64,000 bases of DNA, taken from positions 184,951 to 248,950 of the forward strand of contig NZ_VOBR01000012.1 of the NCBI RefSeq assembly GCF_007845675.1. The letters run 5' to 3'. Under the pieces are notes generated by a model, which saw nothing but the letters and a program-made list of their open reading frames with translations, ran no database searches and had not been told where the DNA came from. The number at the start of each line of letters is the position of its first letter. Position 1 is the first letter of the stretch. This document shows positions 18,917 through 26,563 of this stretch, one piece after another. This stretch comes from Lentzea tibetensis (lineage in GTDB: Bacteria; Actinomycetota; Actinomycetes; Mycobacteriales; Pseudonocardiaceae). Position numbers and translations under genes: made by a program.

Positions 18917-19192
18917 TCAGACGGGCGTGTTGTTGGCTCGCCACTGCAGAAACTCCGATACCGAGGTGACGTCGCTGAAGTCGGGACGGCGGGTCTCCTG
19001 GCAGCCTTCGACGTAGACCACTGTGCGGCCTTCGTCGTCTTTCGGAACGGACTGACGAGGTCTCGCGTCGCTCGCGGAGTTCACCACGTCCGGTCTGGCG
19101 CCGTTCGACGGCTGAGCGGCCGCCACGCCCGGCGACGCGACGACAGCCGCCCCCAGCGTGAAACACACGGCCGTGACGACCGCACGTCGCAA
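18917..19192 (-). CDS. Small secreted hypothetical protein
   Basis: 91 aa. MRRAVVTAVCFTLGAAVVASPGVAAAQ is a clear signal peptide with AxA cleavage; the mature part is about 65 residues, polar, with a single cysteine (VEGCQETRRPDFSDVTSVSEFLQWRANN). No family recognised. Lies between the LPG-synthase-like gene and the second copy of the direct repeat. Confidence 0.5.
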   Translation of the reverse strand: MRRAVVTAVCFTLGAAVVASPGVAAAQPSNGARPDVVNSASDARPRQSVPKDDEGRTVVYVEGCQETRRPDFSDVTSVSEFLQWRANNTPV

Positions 19193-19347
19193 TCTTCACG
19201 GCGGCCTGCCTGTACGGGGTCGGCCTCCTCGTGGCCGGCCCGACGCGAGCCCTTCGGCAGGTGACGCGAGACCACCTGGTGTGGACCGTCGCCCTGGTCG
19301 ACGGAGTCGCGATCACGGTCGCGTTCGTCGCGGCAGGGCCGGATGCT
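19189..19347 (+). pseudogene. Possible LysE/ArgO-type exporter remnant
   Basis: The frame reads AIFTAACLYGVGLLVAGPTRALRQVTRDHLVWTV, then ALVDGVAITVAFVAAG, resembling the first two membrane segments of LysE/ArgO amino-acid exporters (G-L-x-x-x-x-G-P...A-x-x-R-Q...L-x-D-x-x-x-x-x-x-x-A-G). There is no good start, and the rest of the protein is absent; the frame runs into the repeat copy. Low-confidence remnant. Confidence 0.3.
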
Positions 19348-19431
19348 CAAGCGCTGGCAGAAGTCCGGCGAACGGTGGCCCTCGGACGCACTGACCACGG
19401 CGCCGCCGCGACCGCGGCTGGGCCGTCGTCC

Positions 19432-19487
19432 ACGGCGCGGGAGCGGTCCTGATGGGCGTCAAACCCGCTCCCGGCTACGTCTGACGG
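19432..19487 (+). repeat. 56-bp direct repeat, copy 2 (orphan monooxygenase 3' end)
   Basis: Repeats the terminal codons and stop of the gene ending at 17766, in the same orientation but with no upstream monooxygenase sequence. The 1.7 kb between the copies (LPG-synthase-like gene, small secreted protein, LysE-like fragment) is therefore likely to be an insertion or duplication product. Confidence 0.95.
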
Positions 19488-19491
19488 GGGC

Positions 19492-20388
19492 TCAGTGGTG
19501 GCGGTCGGCGGCGTCGAACCAGTTCAGGGTTCGGCGCCAGGCCTCCGTCGCGCCGTGCGGGTTGAACCGGGCGCCGGTGTCGTTGAAGAAGGCGTGATCG
19601 GCCTCGGTGAAGGTGAGGAGTTCGTACTTCAGCCTCGCGGCTTCCAAGGCCGCCTTGGCCGCCGGCCGGGTCGCGTTGACTCGGGTGTCGAGCCCGCCGT
19701 ACACCCCGAGCACGGCGGCTCGGGAGCCTTGGAAGTTCCCGCCTTCCGGGAACGGCCCGTAGTACGCGGCGCCCGCGGCCAGGCGCGGCTCGTTCGAGGC
19801 GAGCAGGCGCCACACCATGTTGCCGCCGAAGCAGTAGCCGACCGCGCACAGCTTCTTGCCGCGCACGCGCCGCTTGAGCTCGGAGAGGCCGGCTTTCATG
19901 TCCGCGACGAAACGTTCCGGCGGGATCCGTGAGAGCGCGGCCGCCACCTCGGCTTCACCGGGGAACGCCCCGGTGCCGCCCTCCTCGGACAACAGGTCGA
20001 GCGCGAGTGCGGAGTACCCGCTGGCGGCGAACCGCCCGGCGACCGTGCGGATGTGCTCGTTCAGCCCGCGGTTCTCGTGGATGACCAGCACGCCACCACG
20101 GGGCTTCTCAGCGGCAGCCCAAGCGGCCATCAGCGGCACGCGGGGTCCAGCGAACGTGATCGACTCACGAGGGACGGGAGCCCAGCTCGTTTCGGACGAG
20201 GAACGTTTGCCGCTCTCCGGTTCGACTGCCGCCGCACTACCCGATGCGAACGCGGTCAGCAGCCCACTCGCTGCCGCACCGGTCACACCGAGCAAGCCGA
20301 GGCGGCGTAGCGCTTCCCGTCGGTTGATGATGCCGTCGGCAAGGTCTTCCGCGACTTCTTCTGCGAGATACCGCTGAATCTCCGTCAT
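19492..20388 (-). CDS. Exported dienelactone-hydrolase-family protein
   Basis: 298 aa. ATG 20388 chosen (GGGAG five bases upstream); a longer frame to 20421 lacks support. Residues 25-60 carry a Tat-like leader (NRREALRRLGLLGVTGAAASGLL, then AFASGSAAA). The catalytic domain has the dienelactone hydrolase triad: nucleophile Cys in VGYCFGGNMVW, Asp in YGGLDTRVN, His in ADHAFFND, with IHENRGLNEHIRTVAGRFAASGYSALALDLLS in front. Alpha/beta hydrolase of unknown substrate. Its 3' end abuts repeat copy 2, and it is divergent from the second monooxygenase gene. Confidence 0.85.
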   Translation of the reverse strand: MTEIQRYLAEEVAEDLADGIINRREALRRLGLLGVTGAAASGLLTAFASGSAAAVEPESGKRSSSETSWAPVPRESITFAGPRVPLMAAWAAAEKPRGGVLVIHENRGLNEHIRTVAGRFAASGYSALALDLLSEEGGTGAFPGEAEVAAALSRIPPERFVADMKAGLSELKRRVRGKKLCAVGYCFGGNMVWRLLASNEPRLAAGAAYYGPFPEGGNFQGSRAAVLGVYGGLDTRVNATRPAAKAALEAARLKYELLTFTEADHAFFNDTGARFNPHGATEAWRRTLNWFDAADRHH

Positions 20389-20633
20389 GGCTACTCCCAA
20401 CAGACTCTGCGAGAGTGGCACCGGCCGGTGGCCGGCAGCCCGCGGTGGCGCGGACGAGCATAGACCTCACCGCCAGGCACCGGCTGTTTGTTCGCTGTCC
20501 GCACCCGCCGGCCGCCAGGAATGTCCACAAAGGACTCTGCTGGGTCGGACGGAGAGTCACCCTTGCCGTTCGTCGACCGCGGAGGATACGGTAACGAAAC
20601 TGAACCAGTAAGAAAAGTGAACCGGAGGGAACC

Positions 20634-21743
20634 GTGCTCTCTGTCGCGCAGTCCGTCGCCGATCTGGCCCGAGCGGTCGCGCCCAAGACGGAGCAGGCCA
20701 GGGCACTCGCTCCCGAACTGGTCGAGGTGATCCGGGAGCAGCGCCTGTTCGCGCTCGGTGTCCCGCGGTCCCTCGGTGGTATCGAACGTCCGCCGGGCGA
20801 GACCTTGGCCGTCGCCGAGACCATCGCCCGTGGTGATGCCTCGGCTGGGTGGTGCGTGTCGATCGCGGCCACGAGCGGTCTGCTCGGCGCCTACCTGCCG
20901 GAAGCAGGAGCGCGAGAGGTGTTCGGGGACGGCAGGTCGGTGGCGTCCGGTGTGTGGGCACCCAAGGGGCGTGGCAAGACCGTGCACGGTGGTGTCGTGC
21001 TGTCCGGGCAGTGGTCGTTCTGCTCCGGCATCCAGCACGCCGACTGGTTGTTCGCCGGATTCGTGCTGGACACCGGCGTGCTTCGGGTGGCCGCGCTGCC
21101 CAAGGACGACCTGGAGGTGCTCGACACCTGGCACACGACCGGGCTGAGAGGCACCGGCAGTCACGACTCGGTCGCCCGTGACGTGTTCGTTCCCGATCAC
21201 CGCGTGCTGTCCGTGTTGGACGGTCCGCCGGACGACACGACCGCCCTGTACCGCTTTCCGGTGTTCGGGTTCTTCGCGTTGTCGGTCGCCGCGGCGGCGA
21301 TGGGCAACGCCTTCGGTGCGCTGGACGACTTCATCGCTCTCGCGGCCGAACGCAGCCCTCTCGGGTCGAGCCGCACGCTCGCGGAACGGTCGTCGACCCA
21401 GGCCGCGGTGGCCGAGGCGCACGCGACACTGCGAGCCGCGCGGGCGTTCTACTACGAGGCCGTCGAGGACGCCTGGCAGGCAGCGCGGGGAACCGAGCCG
21501 GTCCCGGTGCCTCAGCGGGCGGCCTTGCGGCTGGCCGCGACGCACGCGACCCGCACCGCGAAGCAGGTCGTCGCGAACCTCTACGACCTCGCCGGTGGAG
21601 GTGCGATCTACGACGACTCCGTGCTGCAGCGCCGTTTCCGCGACGCCCACACCGCGTCGGCCCACTTCCAGGTCAACGCGGCCTCGTTCGAGCTGACCGG
21701 CCGGGTGCTGCTCGGCGTGCTGGCCCGGACGGAGCAGCTGTGA
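20634..21743 (+). CDS. Second acyl-CoA-dehydrogenase-fold flavin monooxygenase
   Basis: 369 aa, GTG with GGAGGGAACC upstream. Same family as the gene at 16639: LFALGVPRSLGGIERPPGETLAVAETIARGDASAGW, LSGQWSFCSGIQHADWLFAGF, DTWHTTGLRGTGSHDSVARDVFVPDH, ARAFYYEAVEDAWQAARG. First gene of a three-gene set with an F420-type oxidoreductase and an HxlR regulator. May be a tailoring hydroxylase of the phenazine pathway or an independent detoxification unit; distance and the intervening insert leave this open. Confidence 0.78.
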   Translation: MLSVAQSVADLARAVAPKTEQARALAPELVEVIREQRLFALGVPRSLGGIERPPGETLAVAETIARGDASAGWCVSIAATSGLLGAYLPEAGAREVFGDGRSVASGVWAPKGRGKTVHGGVVLSGQWSFCSGIQHADWLFAGFVLDTGVLRVAALPKDDLEVLDTWHTTGLRGTGSHDSVARDVFVPDHRVLSVLDGPPDDTTALYRFPVFGFFALSVAAAAMGNAFGALDDFIALAAERSPLGSSRTLAERSSTQAAVAEAHATLRAARAFYYEAVEDAWQAARGTEPVPVPQRAALRLAATHATRTAKQVVANLYDLAGGGAIYDDSVLQRRFRDAHTASAHFQVNAASFELTGRVLLGVLARTEQL

Positions 21744-22681
21744 CGTCGGTCGGCGTGGTGACGCCGTTCTGGCTGGACCGGCCACCGGCGGAGGCGCTCG
21801 ACATCGCCGTGAACGCGGACCTCGCGGGCTTCGGCACGCTGTGGATCGGGGAGATGGCGACGTTCGACGCGTTCGCCCTGGCGACCGCCGTCGGCCTGCG
21901 CACGTCCCACATCTCGTTGAAGATCGGCCCGCTCGCGGCCGGGGTGCGCAGCCCGGTGGCACTGGCGCTGGGACTGTCCACAGTGGTCACGACGACCGGA
22001 CGGCGAGCCAGTCTGGCACTGGGTGCGTCGAGCCCGAGGATCGTGCGGGACTGGCACGGGCGGCCGTGGGAACCGGTCCGCCGGGTGCGGCAGACCGTCC
22101 GCGACACGCGAGCGGTGTTGAACGGCAACCGCATGGCGGGGTTCCGCATGCAGGCACCGCTACCCGGCACGCCGATCTCGGTCGCCGCGTTCGGACCGGC
22201 GATGACGCGCGTGGCCGCGGACGAGGCGGACGAGGTGGTGCTGAACCTGGTCGGCGCCGGCCACGTCACCCGTGTCCGCGCCGAGCTCGCCGAACTGACC
22301 CGCGTGCCACCGCCGATCGCCGTCTGGCTGCCCACCGCGCTCGATCCGGGGCCCGCGACGATCCGGCAGCTGCGCGAGCAACTCGCCGTCTACCTCGCTC
22401 CACCCGGCTACGGCGAGATGTTCAGCGCACTCGGCCACGGCGACCTCGTCGCTCGGGCACGCGCCGGAACGCCGAGATCCGAACTGGCGCACGACATCCC
22501 GGTCGACCTGCTCGAAGCCGTCGGCGCCGTCGGCTCGGCCACCGCCATCGCTCGCCGCGTGGAGGAGTACTTCGAGGCGGGCGCGAGCCACGTCGGCCTC
22601 GTGCCGGCGACCGCCGACGACCCGGCCGCCCGTACCCTGCTCACGACCCTCGCCCCACTGGTCCAAGGACGGTCCTCATGA
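21740..22681 (+). CDS. Luciferase-like (LLM) F420-dependent oxidoreductase
   Basis: 313 aa, GTGA overlap with the previous gene. TIM-barrel bacterial-luciferase family: MTSVGVVTPFWLDRPPAEALDIAVNADLAGFGTLWIGEMATFDAF, LKIGPLAAGVRSPVALALGLSTV, RASLALGASSPRIVRDWHGRPWEPVRRVRQTV, and a C-terminal helix region (RVEEYFEAGASHVGLVPA). The SLALG-S-x-x-I-V-xx-WHG-PWE pattern is typical of actinobacterial F420-dependent members. Substrate unknown; being coupled to a flavin hydroxylase suggests successive oxidation/reduction of an aromatic compound. Confidence 0.8.
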   Translation: MTSVGVVTPFWLDRPPAEALDIAVNADLAGFGTLWIGEMATFDAFALATAVGLRTSHISLKIGPLAAGVRSPVALALGLSTVVTTTGRRASLALGASSPRIVRDWHGRPWEPVRRVRQTVRDTRAVLNGNRMAGFRMQAPLPGTPISVAAFGPAMTRVAADEADEVVLNLVGAGHVTRVRAELAELTRVPPPIAVWLPTALDPGPATIRQLREQLAVYLAPPGYGEMFSALGHGDLVARARAGTPRSELAHDIPVDLLEAVGAVGSATAIARRVEEYFEAGASHVGLVPATADDPAARTLLTTLAPLVQGRSS

Positions 22682-23133
22682 CATCCGACGCCCTCGACCG
22701 CCGATTCCGCGGCGAGTCCGTCGGCAGGGCGCTGGACCTGGTGGGCGAACGGTGGACGCTGCTCATCCTGCGCGAGGCGTTCTTCGGGGTGCGGCGGTAC
22801 GGCCAGTTCGTCCGCAACCTCACCATCCCGCGGCCCACCCTGTCGGCGCGACTGAAGTCGCTGGTCGAGGCCGGGCTGCTCGACCGCGTGCCGTACGCGG
22901 CCGAGCCGGACCGCTTCGACTACCGGCTCACGCAGGCGGGCAAGGAGCTCTTCCCCGCGATCGTGATCCTGATGCAGTGGGGTGATGAGTACGTGCCGGA
23001 TCCCGACGGCCCGGCGGTCGTGCTCGAACACACCACCTGCGGGAAGGACGCCGACGCCTACGTCGCCTGCCGCCAGTGCGGTGAGGAGATCAACGCGCAG
23101 AACGTGACCGCTCGTCCGGGCCAGGCCCAGTAG
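22678..23133 (+). CDS. HxlR-family transcriptional regulator with C-terminal zinc-ribbon-like segment
   Basis: 151 aa, ATGA overlap with the upstream gene. Winged-helix HxlR signature: VGRALDLVGERWTLLILREAFFGVRRYGQF, LTIPRPTLSARLKSLVEAGLLDRVPY, YRLTQAGKELFPAIVILMQWGDEYV. The tail adds four cysteines (TTCGKDADAYVACRQCGEEI), a plausible metal-binding extension seen in some actinobacterial HxlR proteins. HxlR proteins often sense reactive electrophiles or quinones, which would fit control of the two upstream redox genes; inferred. Confidence 0.86.
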   Translation: MTSDALDRRFRGESVGRALDLVGERWTLLILREAFFGVRRYGQFVRNLTIPRPTLSARLKSLVEAGLLDRVPYAAEPDRFDYRLTQAGKELFPAIVILMQWGDEYVPDPDGPAVVLEHTTCGKDADAYVACRQCGEEINAQNVTARPGQAQ

Positions 23134-23158
23134 CGCGTCGTCAGGTTCCGCTGCACGT

Positions 23159-23197
23159 CGCGGTTGTTCGAACCCCGTACCTGCCTGAACAACCGCG
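23159..23197. promoter_or_regulatory. Inverted repeat GTTGTTC-N17-GAACAAC, site 1
   Basis: 11-bp perfect arms CGCGGTTGTTC (23159-23169) and GAACAACCGCG (23187-23197), just after the HxlR stop and about 175 bases before the secreted protein at 23371. It could also act as a hairpin terminator for the HxlR operon, but no T-run follows, and the core recurs twice elsewhere, which favours an operator. Confidence 0.5.
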
Positions 23198-23249
23198 CCC
23201 ACCGAGGGAATTCTCCTCCGCCGCGGCCGTGGTCAGCGCGTCCGCGCTG

Positions 23250-23281
23250 GTTGTTCATCGAGGTCACCGGTTTCGAACAAC
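23250..23281. promoter_or_regulatory. Inverted repeat GTTGTTC-N18-GAACAAC, site 2
   Basis: GTTGTTC at 23250-23256 and GAACAAC at 23275-23281. Same half-sites as site 1 with one base more spacing; lies 90 bases upstream of the GTG at 23371. Confidence 0.5.
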
Positions 23282-23370
23282 GGTCCCGAGTGGTCGCCTG
23301 CTCTCGCAATGCCGCTTCGTCTCACCGACTGCGGCAGTCCCGCGTGACGACGTGGAAGCGAGGAAGCCTT

Positions 23371-24885
23371 GTGCTAGCACGACGAGGGTTGAATCCCGCG
23401 GCTCGGGCGAGCGGCTCGGGCACCAGGCGGTGGTTCACGGCGGTCCTGACGATCGGGAGCTTGCTGGGTGGCGCCCTCGCCGCGTCAGCTCCCGCTCGAG
23501 CGGCTGTCCCATCGGTGGATGCCTATTCGAGTTACGTCCGGCCCCAATGCCGACCGTTCGTCGAGCAACCGGGTGCCGTGGAGTTCCGTGCCATGATCAT
23601 GAGTCGGATGGGCGGGGGCAACCTCGGCATCCACGCGTGCACCGGCCACGAACACGGCGAGGGGCGCGCATGGGACTGGGAGATGGACGCCGCGAAGCCC
23701 GGCGACGCCACGAAGGTCGAGCAGGTGCTCAACTGGCTGCTGGCGGCCGACGGTGACGGGAACCGGCACGCGATGGCCCGCAGACTGGGCATCGGGAACA
23801 TCATCTGGAACCGGAAGTCGATCACGTTGTGGAGCAACGTTCCCGACCAGGAGAAGACGTGGGTCCCGTACGGCGGAAACGATCCGCACACGAACCACGT
23901 GCACTTCGCGTTCTCCTGGCCGGGTGCGCGCCGCGAGACGAGCTGGTTCCGGGCCGTTCCCAAACCTGCCGAGTGGTACCCCGACGGTGGCGCGCAGGTG
24001 CTCGCCTCCACCACCTCGGGTGGGCTGTTCCACAACACGAGGTTCGGCACCGGGGCGTGGCAGGGCTTCGACGACGTGAAACGCCGGACCGGCGCCGGTT
24101 TCACCCCGGTTGACGTCGCATCGGCCATGGTGCGCGGCGAGCAGCACGCGTTGGTCGCCGGTGCGGACACCGAGCTGTGGCACGCGATCCGGCGAGTCGA
24201 CGGATCGTGGACTCCGTTCGGCAACGTGGAGGACTTCGCCGGCGAGGTCGGCTACATCAGCCGGGTCACCGCGGCGGACGTCCAGGGGTCGCTGCACGTC
24301 GTCGCCTTGGTCGCCGGTGAGCACGTACTCCACACCGTGCGCTCGCCGAACGGTTCCTGGACACCGCTGCACAACCTCGAGGTGTTCGCCGGGCAGGTCA
24401 GCGGAGTGGTCGACGTGGCCGCCGCCGGCTTCGCCAACGGCGAGTTCCAGCTCTCGATCTCGCTCGCCGACGGACGTCTGCTGCACACCCTGCGCAGGAC
24501 CGACGGCTGGTGGACCAGCTGGGGTGACGTCGAGGCGGCTACCCACACCAACCCCGGAGCGCCCAGGTCACTGGCGGCGACGAGCATCGACGGAACCATG
24601 CACCTCGTGGCCGACTACGGCCTGAACGACATCCGCCACACCGTTCGCCACGCCAACGGAAGCTGGGAACCGCTCAGGAACATCAACGCCGTGAACGACG
24701 GCAACACCGGGACGCTCGTCGACGTCGCCGCGTCCGGATCCACCACCGGTGAGCTCCAAGTCCTCGCCGCCACGACATCCGGCCCGCTCTGGCACTCGAT
24801 CCGCCGGACCAACGGCCAGTGGACCAGGTGGGGCGACACCGGAGCCCCCGGCAGGATCAGCCGGGTCGGCATCGCCATTCACTGA
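23371..24885 (+). CDS. Secreted M15-like (ARB_07466-type) domain protein with C-terminal lectin-like propeller
   Basis: 504 aa. GTG 23371 has GAGGAAG upstream; the frame's earlier start would add a non-signal extension. A long Sec signal (RRWFTAVLTIGSLLGGALAASAPARA) precedes a domain with HEHGEGRAWDWEMDA, EQVLNWLLAADGDGN, MARRLGIGNIIWNRKSITLW and HTNHVHFAFSWPGARRETSWF, the pattern of ARB_07466/M15-like putative peptidase domains. From about residue 210 on there are repeated units of 45-50 residues (LLHTLRRTDGWWTSWGDVEA, LWHSIRRTNGQWTRWGDT), as in PLL/tachylectin-like beta-propellers that bind glycans. Likely a secreted, carbohydrate-targeted wall-active enzyme. Two operator-like inverted repeats lie upstream. 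Confidence 0.75.
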   Translation: MLARRGLNPAARASGSGTRRWFTAVLTIGSLLGGALAASAPARAAVPSVDAYSSYVRPQCRPFVEQPGAVEFRAMIMSRMGGGNLGIHACTGHEHGEGRAWDWEMDAAKPGDATKVEQVLNWLLAADGDGNRHAMARRLGIGNIIWNRKSITLWSNVPDQEKTWVPYGGNDPHTNHVHFAFSWPGARRETSWFRAVPKPAEWYPDGGAQVLASTTSGGLFHNTRFGTGAWQGFDDVKRRTGAGFTPVDVASAMVRGEQHALVAGADTELWHAIRRVDGSWTPFGNVEDFAGEVGYISRVTAADVQGSLHVVALVAGEHVLHTVRSPNGSWTPLHNLEVFAGQVSGVVDVAAAGFANGEFQLSISLADGRLLHTLRRTDGWWTSWGDVEAATHTNPGAPRSLAATSIDGTMHLVADYGLNDIRHTVRHANGSWEPLRNINAVNDGNTGTLVDVAASGSTTGELQVLAATTSGPLWHSIRRTNGQWTRWGDTGAPGRISRVGIAIH

Positions 24886-24937
24886 CGTTCGAGACGACCG
24901 CATTGAGATGCGGATTCGCCATTGCACGGAGGATCAC

Positions 24938-25405
24938 GTGACATCGACGCTGACACGATCACTGCTCGCCTCACTGCTTCTCGCGACCGGAATCGCGTTT
25001 CCAGTGGCGCCGGCGAGCGCTGCGGCGAGCTGCACCAGCTTCACCTCGTCAGACGCGTGGCCGGACGGAATTCCGGGGCTCTACCACCACGTGCCGAGCG
25101 CCGGCCCGGAAACGAGGAACTTCAACTGCGTGCTGGGCGTCGGGAACAACAGCCTGGCCGTGCTGGCGCTCCAGGAGAGCCTCTTCGTCTGTTACAAGCA
25201 GAACATTCGTCGTGACCGCGACTTCGGAGGTGCGACCAAGACTGCCGTCGAGAACGCCCAGAAGACGATCAATCGCGTCCATCCGGAAGCCCGCCTCGCC
25301 GTGGACGGCGTGTACGGGCCCCGCACGAGCCTTTACCTCCAGTTCCAGCAATACGACCACAACAACGGCGGCGCACACACGGGCCGATGCTCCCGCCGGT
25401 TCTGA
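24938..25405 (+). CDS. Secreted peptidoglycan-binding-domain protein
   Basis: 155 aa. GTG 24938 preceded by GGAGGA; the longer frame upstream overlaps the previous gene and lacks a signal. Signal peptide TLTRSLLASLLLATGIAFPVAPASA. The mature domain resembles PG_binding_1: NSLAVLALQESLFVCYKQNI, FGGATKTAVENAQKTIN, LAVDGVYGPRTSLYLQFQ, although the usual D-G-x-F-G-P-x-T is here D-G-V-Y-G-P-R-T. Possibly binds peptidoglycan outside the cell. Cysteines probably form disulfides. Confidence 0.72.
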   Translation: MTSTLTRSLLASLLLATGIAFPVAPASAAASCTSFTSSDAWPDGIPGLYHHVPSAGPETRNFNCVLGVGNNSLAVLALQESLFVCYKQNIRRDRDFGGATKTAVENAQKTINRVHPEARLAVDGVYGPRTSLYLQFQQYDHNNGGAHTGRCSRRF

Positions 25406-25422
25406 AAGCTCTGGGAGAGGAA

Positions 25423-25872
25423 ATGCTGAGAAAACTCGCGCTCGTCTTGGGTGTGATAGTGGCATTCGCGTGGGTCACGCCGGTCGCTCAGGCCGGCCCG
25501 ACACCGGCTCCCGCTGGGAACGTGGTGGCCTGGGACGACCGCACGGGCGCCCAGCTGGAGCAGTGGGAGTGCGAATACCACCACGTCTGCTTCTGGCCTG
25601 AGCCGTTCGGGATGGGGAGCCGGTGCATGTGGGATGTCAGTGACCCCGACTGGACCCAGGGGGATGCGACCTGCTCGTGGGCCACGGTGTGGAACGTGAA
25701 ATCAGTGATGAACCTGAAGCCCAAGAGCAGCAACGCGAGCCAAGGCGTCGTCTACTACAAGAAGGCGAACCAGCAAGACCGGGCGGGCTGCACGAGGCCG
25801 GAGCACGGAGGCAATCTGGCGGGCACTTACAAGCTCCGGTCGCACCGATGGGAGATCGGCCGCTGCGGATAG
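25423..25872 (+). CDS. Secreted peptidase-inhibitor I36-like protein
   Basis: 149 aa. ATG 25423, GGAGAGG two bases upstream. Signal peptide MLRKLALVLGVIVAFAWVTPVAQAG. Cysteine-containing core CEYHHVCFWPEPFGMGSRCMWD and a later VVYYKKANQQDRAGCTRPEHGGNLAGTYKLRSH segment, as in the Streptomyces I36 (SMI-like) family of small secreted proteins. Third of three consecutive short secreted-protein genes. Inhibitor activity is assumed from family only. Confidence 0.6.
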   Translation: MLRKLALVLGVIVAFAWVTPVAQAGPTPAPAGNVVAWDDRTGAQLEQWECEYHHVCFWPEPFGMGSRCMWDVSDPDWTQGDATCSWATVWNVKSVMNLKPKSSNASQGVVYYKKANQQDRAGCTRPEHGGNLAGTYKLRSHRWEIGRCG

Positions 25873-25952
25873 CGGGGGGTGATCGTGGTTGACGGGTCGC
25901 GGCCGGAACTGTCCCGTCAGGCGTTCCGGCCGCAGGCCCCCAGGGGACGGCG

Positions 25953-26351
25953 CTAGCCCAAACAGCTCGCTCCGTGAACAACCACGAACTCACCGGTGTG
26001 TATGCGATGCCCGCCGTAACCCCATGTCACTGGAACGAAGTCGCGGAGCACCGCGAATGAACATCCCTTGGGAACGAACACCTTGTCGACATCCCCTCCT
26101 CCGCTGCCGCTTCTCGGCCGAACCCACCGGTACTCCGAGTCCAGCTGCACGAGTACCGATTGGGAGTCCAACAGGTTGACGACGTGGCCGCAGATGCCGA
26201 CGATGCAGCCGCGCTGCGGCGTGATGCCGGCCGTGCCGACGGGCTCCCCCGCATGTGCGCGCGGCGTGCCCAGCAACCCGCTCGCCACCACCACGAGCAT
26301 TGCCGAAGCGATGATCGCGCGCGGCCGACTGGTGGTCGCCACGCGGATCAC
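25953..26351 (-). CDS. Small secreted hypothetical protein
   Basis: 132 aa, GTG 26351 with a weak ribosome-binding site. N-terminal signal SRPRAIIASAMLVVVASGLLGTPRAHAG. Mature part of about 97 residues with three cysteines and a beta-rich look (GCIVGICGHVVNLLDSQSVLVQLD, VFVPKGCSFAVLRDFVPVTWGYGG). No family recognised. Divergent from the STAND-WD40 gene, sharing its 212-base upstream region. Confidence 0.55.
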   Translation of the reverse strand: MIRVATTSRPRAIIASAMLVVVASGLLGTPRAHAGEPVGTAGITPQRGCIVGICGHVVNLLDSQSVLVQLDSEYRWVRPRSGSGGGDVDKVFVPKGCSFAVLRDFVPVTWGYGGHRIHTGEFVVVHGASCLG

Positions 26352-26447
26352 ATGAGTTGCTTCCGACAAGATTCCTCCCCAACTGTCAGTAGATTTATCG
26401 CACAACGAAATGTCGCCGTGTTCGTGTTGAGCGGACCACCTGTGACA

Positions 26448-26479
26448 GTTGTTCACCAGGGGACGACACGTCGAACAAT
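26448..26479. promoter_or_regulatory. Inverted repeat GTTGTTC-N18-GAACAAT, site 3
   Basis: GTTGTTC at 26448-26454 and GAACAAT at 26473-26479 in the divergent intergenic region, 85 bases before the HTH-STAND-WD40 start. Half-site spacing is identical to site 2 (23250-23281). Confidence 0.5.
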
Positions 26480-26563
26480 GTCGCTTGACGCGGTGCGGAC
26501 GTTGGGACAGGGTTCGGGTCGAGGAACTCGGCTCAAACAACTGCCGGGTTCGAGGGGTGTTCG

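Noticed and set aside
23159-23197. Simple terminator for the HxlR operon
   Set aside because: No T-run, and the same half-sites recur at two other places with the same spacing, so an operator is the better reading.
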